A DNA stretch of 64,000 nucleotides from assembly GCA_937892915.1 (NCBI GenBank), contig CALBIC010000136.1, positions 16,512-80,511 on the forward strand. Reading direction: 5' to 3'. Below are positions 40,989-49,427 of the stretch, piece after piece. This stretch comes from UBA5972 sp002430125. Lineage in GTDB: Bacteria; Pseudomonadota; Alphaproteobacteria; Rhodobacterales; Rhodobacteraceae. Positions within the stretch are counted from its first letter, which is position 1, and each line of letters starts with the position of its first letter. A model generated the notes under the pieces. It ran no database searches. It was given only the letters and a program-made list of their open reading frames with translations, and was not told the origin of the DNA. The position numbers and the translations under genes are program-made.

Positions 40989-41741
40989 ATGGAACTGAAC
41001 CTGCTTTTCTTTGCATTTGCGATCCCGGCAGTGATTTTTGCCGGCATTTCCAAGGGTGGTTTCGGGTCTGGGGCCGCATTTGCAGCCACACCGCTAATGG
41101 CAATGATTCTAGACCCCGGGCTGGCGGTCGGGCTGATGTTGCCGTTGTTGATGGTGATGGATGTTGCCAGTCTCAAGCCATACTGGAAGAAATGGGACTG
41201 GCAAAACGCCAGGGTGCTGGTCCTTGGGGCCATCCCCGGAACGATTGTGGCAGCGGTGATTTTTCGCCTGGCCAATCCGGACGTGTTTCGGTTGCTGATC
41301 GGTTCTGTGGCCATTGGTTTTGTGTTGTTTCAGTTGGCGCGCAAGTTTGGGTTGCTTGCTGTGAAGGCACGCCAGTTTAATCCATATGTGGCCGGGTTTT
41401 GGGGTTTTACGGCGTCTATAACCAGTTTCATCAGCCACGCAGGCGGCCCGCCTTTGGCGGTTTATCTGCTGTCTCAAAGGATGGACAAAACAACCTATCA
41501 GGCGACATCGGTTATAGTCTTCTGGTTTGCCAACTGGATGAAATTCGGCCCTTACCTGTGGCTTGGGATCATCACGACCGAGACCGTTAAGGCCGATCTG
41601 TTTTTGGCACCCTTCGCAGTGATTGGCGTCGTTCTGGGCGTTTATGCGCACCGGTTGGTGCCGGAACGCCTGTTTTTTGCGTTAACGTACACGCTGCTGA
41701 TCATAACTGGCTTAAAGCTGATTTATGACGGTTTAACCTAA
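40989..41741 (+). CDS. TSUP (TauE/SafE) family membrane transporter
   Basis: 250 residues with seven or eight helices in two repeated halves. The first repeat shows FAGISKGGFGSGAAFAATPLMAMILDPGLAVGLMLPLLMVMD, the second GFTASITSFISHAGGPPLAVYLLSQRMDKTTYQATSVIVFW. These are signatures of anion permeases for sulfite, sulfoacetate or related organosulfonates. The substrate is unknown here. Its stop overlaps the stop of the convergent small gene by 3 bases. Confidence 0.9.
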   Translation: MELNLLFFAFAIPAVIFAGISKGGFGSGAAFAATPLMAMILDPGLAVGLMLPLLMVMDVASLKPYWKKWDWQNARVLVLGAIPGTIVAAVIFRLANPDVFRLLIGSVAIGFVLFQLARKFGLLAVKARQFNPYVAGFWGFTASITSFISHAGGPPLAVYLLSQRMDKTTYQATSVIVFWFANWMKFGPYLWLGIITTETVKADLFLAPFAVIGVVLGVYAHRLVPERLFFALTYTLLIITGLKLIYDGLT

Positions 41742-42052
41742 GCGCCCTGCCCGGGTTTTGGTGCCTGTTCCGCCAGATGTTCATAGCTTTCACCGGATGC
41801 GACAAGACAGCTTTGACCGTTTGGCATGGTCACGATGATCGTCCATGTGCCCGAGTTCTGCGAGGCATATACCTCGACCACTGCATTGTTCTGACCCAGC
41901 CCGATACTTTGACGGGATTCACCGTATTTTGATTGCAGCCGTTCGATCACCATGCTGCGCTCGGCGCATTGTGCGGCTTGCGCATAGGCGTTTTGGGTGG
42001 CCCAGATCAGGCCGCCAAATCCCAGCGAAAGCGCAAATAATACGTTCTTCAT
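41738..42052 (-). CDS. Exported small protein of unknown function
   Basis: 104 residues from the ATG at 42052 (MKNVLFALSLGFGGLIWATQNAYAQA), which yields a good signal peptide; the longer frame upstream to 42187 lacks one. The mature part of about 80 residues contains two cysteines (AAQCAERSMVIERLQSKYGE; GQSCLVASGE) that could form one disulfide. It appears to be a conserved periplasmic protein of Rhodobacterales with sequence such as VVEVYASQNSGTWTIIVTMPNG. Function unknown. Confidence 0.75.
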   Translation of the reverse strand: MKNVLFALSLGFGGLIWATQNAYAQAAQCAERSMVIERLQSKYGESRQSIGLGQNNAVVEVYASQNSGTWTIIVTMPNGQSCLVASGESYEHLAEQAPKPGQGA

Positions 42053-42378
42053 AGTCACACCTTTTTGTTCAGGTATGCGGCCATGGTACAGCCCGACCGG
42101 TTTAACCGATCCTTCCCACGCCACCCCTTGGGTTCCAAAACTCCGGAGGCTTCTGCGACCCCGAAGACCGGGGTGATGCTCGCTCAAGCCAACCCCGGTG
42201 CCGACAGTCTGGACAGCGAACCCCCAAAAAGATGTGAATGCAGCGTTCGGTGGTCCGGGATATTCAGCAACGGTTTTTCTAAAATTTGCAGCAAGGTTTC
42301 GCGGCTAAGAAGGCCCGGACGGCCTTGCATCAACGCAAGACCTGTGGTCCTAAAGGTGAAAACCACCAATCCGAGGCC

Positions 42379-43251
42379 ATGATGGACATTTCAACCAAAC
42401 CCTTCCGTTCGTTACTTTATATCCCCGGCTCGAAAGAACGGGCGCTGGAAAAGGCCACCGGATTGCCTGCTGACGGGATCATTTTTGATCTGGAAGACGC
42501 GGTTGCGGTCGATGAAAAAGCCAATGCGCGCGCGATGGTTGCACATACGTTGGCCAATCGCGATTACGGCAACCGGGCCTTGATGGTGCGGATCAACGGC
42601 TATGAAACCGATTGGTACAAGACCGATCTGGAAGTGATTTGCGCGGCCGCACCGCAAGCCATCCTGTTGCCAAAGGTCAATGCCGGGGCGGATATCGAAT
42701 GGTTGGCTGAATATCTGGACAAGCAGCCAAACTGTCATGACACAGCGATCTGGGCGATGATGGAAACCCCGCTGGGGATTTTGAACGCGAAGGAAATCGC
42801 CGCGTCCTCGCCCCGCCTTAAGGGCATGGTTCTGGGCACCAATGATCTGGTCAAGGATATGGGCGCGCGGCACACGCTGGATCGCGCCCCGATGATGACC
42901 TCGCTTGGGCTGTGTTTGTTGGCGGCGCGGGCTTATGGATTGGTTTGCGTTGACGGGGTTTACAACAAATATCAGGACACAGAAACCTTGCAGATGATGT
43001 GCGAACAGGGCCGTGATCTGGGCTTTGACGGCAAAAGCCTGATCCATCCGTCACAGATCGAAACCGCCAACACGGTTTTTGCGCCAAGTGCGGATGATAT
43101 CGACCTTGCCCGCCGCCAGATGGCTGCCTTTGCCGAAGCCGAGGCCAAGGGACTGGGTATCGCGGTGCTGGACGGCAATATCGTCGAGAACCTGCATGTC
43201 GAAAGCGCGCGAAAATTGCTGGCGCGTGCCGATGCAATCAGGGCAATGTAA
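42379..43251 (+). CDS. HpcH/HpaI-CitE family lyase or (3S)-malyl-CoA thioesterase
   Basis: 290 residues from the ATG at 42379 (the adjacent ATG at 42382 is an alternative). The fold's landmarks are FRSLLYIPGSKERALEKA, DGIIFDLEDAVAVDEKANAR (metal-binding Glu/Asp), LMVRINGYETDWY, ILLPKVNAGADIEWL, AMMETPLGILNAKEI, and GFDGKSLIHPSQIE. It is shorter than L-malyl-CoA lyase (Mcl1) and more like the CitE/Mcl2 type, which in Rhodobacter acts as a (3S)-malyl-CoA thioesterase. The specific reaction cannot be fixed by sequence reading. It is followed after 23 bases by an AhpD-like gene. Confidence 0.85.
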   Translation: MMDISTKPFRSLLYIPGSKERALEKATGLPADGIIFDLEDAVAVDEKANARAMVAHTLANRDYGNRALMVRINGYETDWYKTDLEVICAAAPQAILLPKVNAGADIEWLAEYLDKQPNCHDTAIWAMMETPLGILNAKEIAASSPRLKGMVLGTNDLVKDMGARHTLDRAPMMTSLGLCLLAARAYGLVCVDGVYNKYQDTETLQMMCEQGRDLGFDGKSLIHPSQIETANTVFAPSADDIDLARRQMAAFAEAEAKGLGIAVLDGNIVENLHVESARKLLARADAIRAM

Positions 43252-43274
43252 CGCAATCGCAAAAGGAGCGCCCG

Positions 43275-43883
43275 ATGGCCTGGATCAAAACCGTAGAATA
43301 TGAAGATGCCAACGGACGCTTGCGCCAGCTTTATGACCGCGTCAAAGGCCCTGACAACAATGTCGATAACATCATGATGGCGCATTCGCTGCGACCGCAT
43401 TCGATGGAAGGGCATATGGCGCTTTATAAATACGTGCTGCATCACACCGGCAATACGGTGCCTAAGTGGTTTCTGGAAACCATCGGCGTTTGGGTCAGCC
43501 TGCTGAACGACTGCGCCTATTGTGTCGAGCATCACTTTTCCGGATTGAAGCGCCTGATGGCGGACGATGTCCGGGCCGACGCGCTGCGAGTTGCCCTTGA
43601 GGTTGGGGATATTGCGGCAACAGGGCTGACAGCAGCAGAACAATTGGCGCTGGCCTATGCCAAGGCATTAACCATTCAACCGGGCGCGATGGTCGAGGCC
43701 AGCGTGACCGCCTTGCGTGATGCCGGATACGACGACGGGCAGATTTTGGAAATCAATCAGGTCGCTGCCTATTTCAACTATGCCAACCGCACAGTTCTGG
43801 GGCTGGGGTGTTCAACCAAGGGCGACATTATGGGCCTGTCCCCGAACAAATCGGATGATCCTGATAACTGGTCACACAGCTAG
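43275..43883 (+). CDS. AhpD/carboxymuconolactone decarboxylase-like peroxidase-related protein
   Basis: A 202-residue, all-helical protein of the AhpD/CMD superfamily (peroxidase-related subgroup). The redox motif CxxC with downstream His is CAYCVEHH (C80, C83, H87). The surrounding text (GNTVPKWFLETIGVWVSLLNDCAYC) and the C-terminal YDDGQILEINQVAAYFNYANRTVLGLG are typical. Probably a thiol peroxidase or disulfide reductase. Placed in an operon with the CitE-like gene, with AAAAGGAGC before its ATG. The combination may serve an acid or aromatic catabolic step, not identified here. Confidence 0.87.
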   Translation: MAWIKTVEYEDANGRLRQLYDRVKGPDNNVDNIMMAHSLRPHSMEGHMALYKYVLHHTGNTVPKWFLETIGVWVSLLNDCAYCVEHHFSGLKRLMADDVRADALRVALEVGDIAATGLTAAEQLALAYAKALTIQPGAMVEASVTALRDAGYDDGQILEINQVAAYFNYANRTVLGLGCSTKGDIMGLSPNKSDDPDNWSHS

Positions 43884-44083
43884 CGGTGGGGGTAGGTAGG
43901 TGCAAATAGGCGTGTTGGATTTGAGTACATAAATCGACTTTCTGCACTATGCGTGCCGGAAAAGGGCGGTTTGCAGACCTTCGCTGCAAATGCGAGCCTG
44001 GCCCCTTAAGTGAGCCCGAAACGGATCAATGTTCTCGCCGAGAACGCCGTTTTCAACAGTATCCGTCCGGTTAAGGCGCGATT
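43884..44083. other. Non-coding flank of the transposase remnant
   Basis: No gene is visible. A perfect 7-base inverted repeat (TTTGCAG at 43970 and CTGCAAA at 43984) and other short repeats occur. The stretch probably includes the transcription end of the AhpD-like gene and the outer flank of the IS66-type remnant. A matching IS end could not be identified. Confidence 0.4.
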
Positions 44084-44219
44084 TCAGGCTTTTTCGGTCA
44101 GCCAGTTCCACGGCATGAGTTCATCGATGCGATTTATCTTGTGATCTGGCAGTCGCTGGAGGACCCATGTGAGCCAGGCTTCGGGATCGACGTTGTTCAC
44201 CCGCGCGGCGGTGCCGATG
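44084..44219 (-). pseudogene. 3' end of an IS66-family transposase gene
   Basis: On the reverse strand, about 45 codons ending in TGA at 44084 read IGTAARVNNVDPEAWLTWVL, then RLPDHKINRIDELMPWNW. This is the recognisable C-terminus of IS66-type transposases (..DPxAWLxxVLxRIxDHxxxRIDELLPW). Nothing upstream continues the gene; at about 44205-44220 it meets a TPR-gene fragment on the other strand. It is a decayed insertion scar. Confidence 0.75.
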
Positions 44220-44567
44220 GGCTGGGCAATGACCCAGAACAACCTTGCCATCTGCTACAGATCACTTGCCGTTCTGACCACAGACAATACATTCCTGGAC
44301 AAGGCAGAAACTGCATATATCAACGCCCTCAAAGAATGGACCCGCGAGGCGGCACCCCATGATTGGGCAAACACCACCGGCGGTCTTGGTGAATTGGCGT
44401 TGGACAGATATGATTTTAACAAAGACCCTTCGCATCTGCCGAAAGCCCGAAATTACATTCTTGAGGCCCGCGAGGTCATGGCCGAAGGGGATGAATATCT
44501 GACAATTCGATGCGACGCATTGCTTGCGCGGATTGAGGCCGCCGAGCAATCTGCCGCCAAAACCTGA
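44202..44567 (+). pseudogene. Truncated TPR-repeat protein fragment
   Basis: About 120 codons on the forward strand carry two TPR-like units: AMTQNNLAICYRSLAVL with DKAETAYINALKEWTREAAPHDWA, then NTTGGLGELALDRYDF and KARNYILEAREVMAEG. In intact proteins such units are repeated many times. Here the upstream part is cut off at the IS66 remnant, so this is a 3' fragment. An open frame starts at 44169 inside the transposase remnant, but no ribosome site supports expression. Confidence 0.7.
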
Positions 44568-44584
44568 CCCCCCTCACCCCGAAA

Positions 44585-44627
44585 TCGTATGTACAGGTTG
44601 TGTACGCGTTGTGTACGGGTTGTGTAC
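44585..44627 (+). repeat. 43-bp dispersed repeat, copy 2
   Basis: Second copy of the repeat at 30671-30713, 36 of 43 identical in inverted orientation. Here four GTAC-containing units (TATGTACAGG, TGTGTACGCG, TGTGTACGGG, TGTGTACGGC) follow each other at 10-base spacing, so it is internally a direct repeat of 10-base units. It lies between the TPR fragment and the 3' end of ychF. Confidence 0.7.
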
Positions 44628-44631
44628 GGCG

Positions 44632-45729
44632 TTATTTCGAGTGCAGAAAGTGCAGCACATCGCCGTCTTTGACCACATAGGCCTTGCCTTCGGCCCGCAT
44701 TTTGCCCGCCTCTTTCGCGCCCTGCTCGCCCTTCAGCGCCACGAAATCATCATAGGCAATTGTCTCGGCCCGGATGAAACCGCGTTCAAAATCACCGTGA
44801 ATAACCCCCGCCGCTTGCGGGGCTAAAGTGCCGGCATGGATCGTCCAGGCGCGGGCTTCTTTCGGGCCGACGGTGAAATATGTCTGCAAATGCAACAGCT
44901 CGTATCCGGCGCGGATCAACCGGTCCAACCCGGCCTCGGCCAGCCCCATTTCGGTCAGGAACATGTCGCGTTCGTCATCCTCAAGCTGACTGATTTCTTC
45001 CTCAATCGCTGCCGAGATCACCACGCACCCTGCCCCTTGGGCGGCGGCCATTTCCGCCACTTTGGCCGACAGCGAATTGCCGGATGCAGCGTTGTCTTCT
45101 TCGACATTGCACACAAACAAAACCGGCTTGGCAGTCAAAAGTTGCAGCATATTCCATGACTTACGTTCATCGGCATCGACCTGAACGGTGCGCGCCGGCT
45201 TGCCGGATTCAAGGGCCGCCAGTGCGCGGCGCAGCAGCATATCCTGCTCGATCATCGCCTTGTCGCCGCCCTTGATTTTACGCGCAAGGTTCTGCAGGCG
45301 CTTTTCAACGCTTTCCAAATCCGCCAGCATCAGTTCGGTTTCAATGATGTCCGCATCGGCCAGCGGGTCAACCCGGCCTTCGACATGGGTGACGTCGTCA
45401 TCCTCAAAACACCGCAAAACATGCGCAATCGCGTCGCATTCCCGGATGGTCGCCAGAAACTGGTTGCCCAACCCCTCGCCCTTACTGGCGCCTTTGACCA
45501 GCCCGGCAATATCCACAAACGTCATCCGCGTCGGAATGATGGTTTTTGAACCGGCAATCGCCGCCAGCGCATCAAGCCGCGCATCCGGCACCGAGACTTC
45601 GCCGATATTCGGTTCAATCGTGCAGAACGGAAAGTTCGCCGCCTGCGCCGCCGCGGTTTTGGTCAAGGCATTGAACAAGGTGGATTTACCCACATTTGGC
45701 ATACCGACGATACCTGTCTTAAAACCCAT
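44632..45729 (-). CDS. ychF: Redox-regulated ribosome-associated ATPase
   Basis: A 365-residue Obg-type protein that prefers ATP. P-loop is GIVGMPNVGKSTLFNAL, the G3 motif is FVDIAGLVKGASKGEGLGNQFL, G4 is FVCNVEED-like (NVEE in place of NKxD, the mark of YchF), and the C-terminal TGS domain has YFTVGPKEARAWTIHAGTLAPQAAGVIHGDFERGF. Complete by length and motifs. Divergent from trpA across 146 bases. Confidence 0.96.
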   Translation of the reverse strand: MGFKTGIVGMPNVGKSTLFNALTKTAAAQAANFPFCTIEPNIGEVSVPDARLDALAAIAGSKTIIPTRMTFVDIAGLVKGASKGEGLGNQFLATIRECDAIAHVLRCFEDDDVTHVEGRVDPLADADIIETELMLADLESVEKRLQNLARKIKGGDKAMIEQDMLLRRALAALESGKPARTVQVDADERKSWNMLQLLTAKPVLFVCNVEEDNAASGNSLSAKVAEMAAAQGAGCVVISAAIEEEISQLEDDERDMFLTEMGLAEAGLDRLIRAGYELLHLQTYFTVGPKEARAWTIHAGTLAPQAAGVIHGDFERGFIRAETIAYDDFVALKGEQGAKEAGKMRAEGKAYVVKDGDVLHFLHSK

Positions 45730-45875
45730 GTCGCACCTCTGTTTTCACTGATCCGGGGCATCTATGGTGCGCAATTGCGGCGCGTCAAGGCGAAGCGGGC
45801 GAATTTAACGCGATTGCCATTGATTTTCGCGCCCCGCTGCCGCAAACCACCAAAGGATTTGGAGACTGCAGACAT

Positions 45876-46667
45876 ATGACCAGAATCGACGATACATTCG
45901 CCCGCCTGAAAGCCGAGGATAAAGCCGCCTTTGTTGCCTATGTTATGGCAGGCGATCCGGATTTTGAAACTTCGCTTGAAGTTGTTATTGGCCTGCCTGC
46001 CGCTGGGGTCGATGTTATCGAACTGGGGATGTCGTTTACCGATCCAATGGCGGATGGTCCGGCAATTCAACTGGCAGGTCAGCGGGCGCTGGCAAGCGGT
46101 ATGACCCTCAACAAAACACTGGATATGGCGCGGCAGTTTCGCAAGGGCAACCAAACCACGCCGATCGTGTTGATGGGGTATTACAACCCGGTTTACAGCC
46201 ACGGCGTTGACCAATTTTTGGTGGATGCAATTGCGGCTGGTATCGACGGGCTGATCATTGTCGATCTGCCGCCGGAAGAAGATGACGAACTGTGCCTGCC
46301 CGCAAATGCCGCAGGGATGAATTTCATTCGGCTGGCCACACCAACCACCGATGACCGCCGTTTGCCCAAGGTTTTGCAGAACACGTCGGGCTTTCTTTAT
46401 TATGTGTCGATCAACGGCATTACAGGCGCGGCCGCGGCCAATGCCGATATGGTTGCACCAGAAGTGGCGCGGATCAAACGGGCCACAGATATCCCGGTTT
46501 GTGTGGGTTTTGGCATCAAAACACCCCAAGCCGCCGAGGCGATTGGCAAGATCGCCGATGGGGTTGTGGTCGGTTCTGCGATTGTTGAATTGATGGGTGC
46601 CGGCAAATCCCCAACCGAAATTCTGGCCTTTGTGAAAACATTGGCCGATGGAGCCCACCGCGCCTGA
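45876..46667 (+). CDS. trpA: Tryptophan synthase alpha subunit
   Basis: 263 residues. Catalytic Glu is in VIELGMSFTDPMADGPAIQ, with Asp in GLIIVDLPPEEDDEL, and the phosphate-binding loop in VGFGIKTPQAAEAIG. FLYYVSINGITGA is also typical. It cleaves indole-3-glycerol phosphate and channels indole to TrpB. The gene is 7 kb away from trpB-trpF and opposite in strand, so expression of the two subunits is not simply coupled. A weak GGAG lies upstream of ATG. Confidence 0.96.
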   Translation: MTRIDDTFARLKAEDKAAFVAYVMAGDPDFETSLEVVIGLPAAGVDVIELGMSFTDPMADGPAIQLAGQRALASGMTLNKTLDMARQFRKGNQTTPIVLMGYYNPVYSHGVDQFLVDAIAAGIDGLIIVDLPPEEDDELCLPANAAGMNFIRLATPTTDDRRLPKVLQNTSGFLYYVSINGITGAAAANADMVAPEVARIKRATDIPVCVGFGIKTPQAAEAIGKIADGVVVGSAIVELMGAGKSPTEILAFVKTLADGAHRA

Positions 46668-46739
46668 ACGCACCGATTGCGCAAGCAGGTTGTTATTGGT
46701 AAGCCGGATCAACCAAAACCCAATCGTCCGGATGGCCCA

Positions 46740-47903
46740 ATGCCCGTAATCACCAGTATCGAAGACCTCCGCCAGATTTACAAGCGGCGCGTGCCGAAGA
46801 TGTTTTATGATTACGCGGAAACCGGCTCGTGGACTGAACAGACGTTCCGTAACAATACCTCGGATTTTCAGGACCTGTATTTTCGTCAGAAAGTCGCGGT
46901 TGATATGTCAAACCGAACCACCGCGACCAAAATGATCGGTCAGGATGTTTCGATGCCCGTCGCGCTGGCGCCCGTCGGCATGCTGGGCATGCAACACGCC
47001 GACGGCGAGATCAAAGCCGCCAAAGCAGCTGAAAAATTCGGCATCCCGTTTACCTTATCCACCATGTCAATTTGCTCGATCGAAGACGTTGCCGAGAACA
47101 CCACCAAGCCGTTTTGGTTCCAGCTTTATGTGATGCGCGACGAGAAGTTTCTGAAAGCAATCATCGAACGCGCCAAGGCCGCGAAATGCACTGCCCTTGT
47201 GTTAACGCTGGATCTGCAAATCCTTGGTCAGCGGCACAAAGACATCAAGAACGGTCTGTCCGCCCCGCCCAAACCGACGCTGGCCAACATGATTAATCTG
47301 GCAACGAAGTGGCGCTGGGGCATGGGGATGCTGGGCACCAAGCGACGCGAGTTCCGCAACATTGTCGGTCATGTCGATAATATCGCTGATCCAAGCGAAT
47401 TGATGGCGTGGGTCGCCAGTCAGTTCGACCTCAAACTTGATTGGGACGCGGTAAAAAAGATCAAGAAAATGTGGGGCGGGCCATTGATCCTGAAAGGGAT
47501 AATGGATGTTGAAGACGCAAAAAAGGCCGTCGCAGTTGGGGCTGATGCGATCATCGTGTCTAATCATGGCGGGCGGCAATTAGATGGTGCGCTGTCCTCG
47601 ATCCGTGCCTTACCCGATATTATCGACGCGGTCGGCGACAAGATCGAAGTGCATGTCGATAGCGGTATCAGGTCCGGGCAGGACGTGCTGAAAGCCATGG
47701 CTATGGGGGCCAAAGGCACCTATATCGGGCGGGCGTTTCTTTACGGGCTTGGGGCAATGGGCGAAACTGGCGTCACCACGGCGCTTGAATTGATCCACAA
47801 GGAACTCGACCTGTCGATGGCCTTTTGCGGCCACCGCGATATCAACAGCGTAAACCGCGACATCCTGCTGGTGCCCAAAGGTTTTCGCGGCGACTGGGAA
47901 TAA
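46740..47903 (+). CDS. lldD: FMN-dependent L-lactate dehydrogenase
   Basis: 387 residues from ATG 46740 (MPVITSIEDLRQIYKRRVPKMFYDYAETG). An upstream frame from 46677 lacks family text. FMN and substrate motifs are APVGMLGMQHADGEI, WFQLYVMRDEKFL, LTLDLQILGQRHKDIKNG, LILKGIMDVEDA, catalytic His in VSNHGGRQLDGA, and HVDSGIRSGQDVLKAMAMGA. Oxidises L-lactate to pyruvate with electrons to quinone. It follows trpA by 72 bases. An alternative 2-hydroxy acid substrate is possible. Confidence 0.93.
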   Translation: MPVITSIEDLRQIYKRRVPKMFYDYAETGSWTEQTFRNNTSDFQDLYFRQKVAVDMSNRTTATKMIGQDVSMPVALAPVGMLGMQHADGEIKAAKAAEKFGIPFTLSTMSICSIEDVAENTTKPFWFQLYVMRDEKFLKAIIERAKAAKCTALVLTLDLQILGQRHKDIKNGLSAPPKPTLANMINLATKWRWGMGMLGTKRREFRNIVGHVDNIADPSELMAWVASQFDLKLDWDAVKKIKKMWGGPLILKGIMDVEDAKKAVAVGADAIIVSNHGGRQLDGALSSIRALPDIIDAVGDKIEVHVDSGIRSGQDVLKAMAMGAKGTYIGRAFLYGLGAMGETGVTTALELIHKELDLSMAFCGHRDINSVNRDILLVPKGFRGDWE

Positions 47904-47970
47904 CTGACGAAACCACCGCGTCGTATCAATTCACAGCCGGGGCAGAATCCCCTTCACATTCGCGTTGAAT

Positions 47971-47984
47971 CGCCCTATAGGGCG
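47971..47984. promoter_or_regulatory. Perfect 14-bp palindrome in the rplY leader region
   Basis: CGCCCTATAGGGCG lies 64 bases before the rplY start. It contains TATAGG, which with TTCACA 17 bases upstream could be a -10/-35 pair, so a protein bound here would block the promoter. It may equally be a short RNA hairpin. No regulator is known to me. Confidence 0.35.
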
Positions 47985-48047
47985 GGCTTCTTGCGGCGCT
48001 TTCACCCTTGGAGGTTCGCTGCGTTTTGAAACTTAAGGAGAATTCCG

Positions 48048-48683
48048 ATGGCTGGAGCAATACCAGATCTCAACGCCACGGCTCGCACGGGGACAGGCAA
48101 GGGGGCCGCCCGTCAAGCACGCCGTGATGGACTAGTACCAGGTGTAGTTTACGGAGGCGGTGTTGATCCGCAACCGATCAACATCAATTACCACGAACTG
48201 GTCCGCAACCTGAAAGCCGGCCGCTTTCTGGCGACTTTGTTCAATCTGAAAATCGATGGCGTCGAAGACGTACGCGTCATCTGCCGCGGCGTTCAGCGTG
48301 ACGTGGTCAGAGACCTGCCGACCCACGTAGACCTGATGCGCCTGCGCCGCAATTCGCGGATCAATCTGCACATTCCGGTTGAATTCATCGGTCAAGATGT
48401 CAGCAAAGGCCTGAAGCGCGGTGGTGTTCTGACCGTTGTGCGTGGCGATGTTGAGCTGTTGGTTACTGCTGGTGATATCCCCGAAAAGCTGATCGTTGAC
48501 CTTACCGACAAAGATGTTGGTGACGTCATTCACATCTCGGATATCGTGCTGCCCGAAGGCGCAACACCGGTCATCACCGGACGCGATTTTGTCATTGCCA
48601 ATATCGCAGCCCCATCCAGCCTCAAATCGTCCGGTTCGGATGATGCGGGTGAGACAGAAGAAGCTGCAGAAGCAGAAGAGTAA
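48048..48683 (+). CDS. rplY: 50S ribosomal protein L25 (CTC form)
   Basis: 211 residues: the N-terminal L25 domain (ATARTGTGKGAARQARRDGLVPGVVYGG) and the C-terminal TL5/CTC domain ending in a Glu/Ala tail (GETEEAAEAEE). Binds 5S rRNA. Strong ribosome site TTAAGGAG. A terminator follows, separating it from pth. Confidence 0.96.
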   Translation: MAGAIPDLNATARTGTGKGAARQARRDGLVPGVVYGGGVDPQPININYHELVRNLKAGRFLATLFNLKIDGVEDVRVICRGVQRDVVRDLPTHVDLMRLRRNSRINLHIPVEFIGQDVSKGLKRGGVLTVVRGDVELLVTAGDIPEKLIVDLTDKDVGDVIHISDIVLPEGATPVITGRDFVIANIAAPSSLKSSGSDDAGETEEAAEAEE

Positions 48684-48715
48684 GTCGCCAAGACTTTGTT
48701 TCCATGTTAAAGAAA

Positions 48716-48746
48716 ACGCGCCGGTGCCAACACCGGCGCGTTTTTT
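48716..48746 (+). terminator. Intrinsic terminator of rplY
   Basis: An 11-bp GC-rich stem (ACGCGCCGGTG with CACCGGCGCGT), a CCAA loop and a run of six T. It ends 12 bases before the pth start, so pth must partly depend on read-through or its own promoter. Confidence 0.9.
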
Positions 48747-48758
48747 GTTGAGGGCAGG

Positions 48759-49427
48759 ATGAAGCTGTTTGTCGGTCTTGGAAATCCGGGTGCAAAATAT
48801 GCCGGGCACCGGCACAATATCGGTTATCTAGCCGTAGAGCGGATCGCTGCCGACACTGGCTTTGGGCCGTGGAAATCCAAGTTTCAGGGCCAGTTTTCCG
48901 AAGGTCGGCTGGGCGATCAGCGGGTCATACTTCTAAAGCCCGAGACGTTCATGAATCTCTCGGGTCAATCGGTTTCCGCTGCGATTCAGTTTTTCAAGAT
49001 CGCCGCAGAAGACGTAACAGTTTTTCACGACGAACTTGACTTGGAACCGGGCAAGCTGCGGCTGAAAGCCGGGGGCGGTCATGCCGGGCACAATGGCCTG
49101 CGGTCACTGCACGACCATATCGGCGCTAACTATAACCGGGTGCGGATCGGCATCGGCCATCCCGGCCACAAGGATCGGGTTGCGGCCTATGTGCTGCATG
49201 ATTTCGCCAAAGCGGATCACGACTGGATCGATGATTTGCTTGCCGGAATTAGTAAAGGTGCTGCGGAATTAGCGGCGGGCGATACGCAGAAATTCATGAA
49301 CGGCCTTTCCGGCAGTTCCAAACCAGCGGCGCGCAAACCCAAGCCAGAAAAACCTTCCGAAATGGCGATCCCTGAGCCGCAGGACAGCCGGAGCCAGTTG
49401 CAAAAACTTCTGGATAAATTCAGATGA
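48759..49427 (+). CDS. pth: Peptidyl-tRNA hydrolase
   Basis: 222 residues; releases tRNA from stalled peptidyl-tRNA. The catalytic His and surroundings are VGLGNPGAKYAGHRHNIGY, then LLKPETFMNLSGQSV, VFHDELDLEPGKLRLKAGGGHAGHNGLRSL and RVRIGIGHP. The C-terminus has a 30-residue Lys/Pro-rich extension (KPAARKPKPEKPSE) beyond the core, common in alphaproteobacteria. Its stop overlaps the start of the DUF2332 gene. Confidence 0.96.
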   Translation: MKLFVGLGNPGAKYAGHRHNIGYLAVERIAADTGFGPWKSKFQGQFSEGRLGDQRVILLKPETFMNLSGQSVSAAIQFFKIAAEDVTVFHDELDLEPGKLRLKAGGGHAGHNGLRSLHDHIGANYNRVRIGIGHPGHKDRVAAYVLHDFAKADHDWIDDLLAGISKGAAELAAGDTQKFMNGLSGSSKPAARKPKPEKPSEMAIPEPQDSRSQLQKLLDKFR

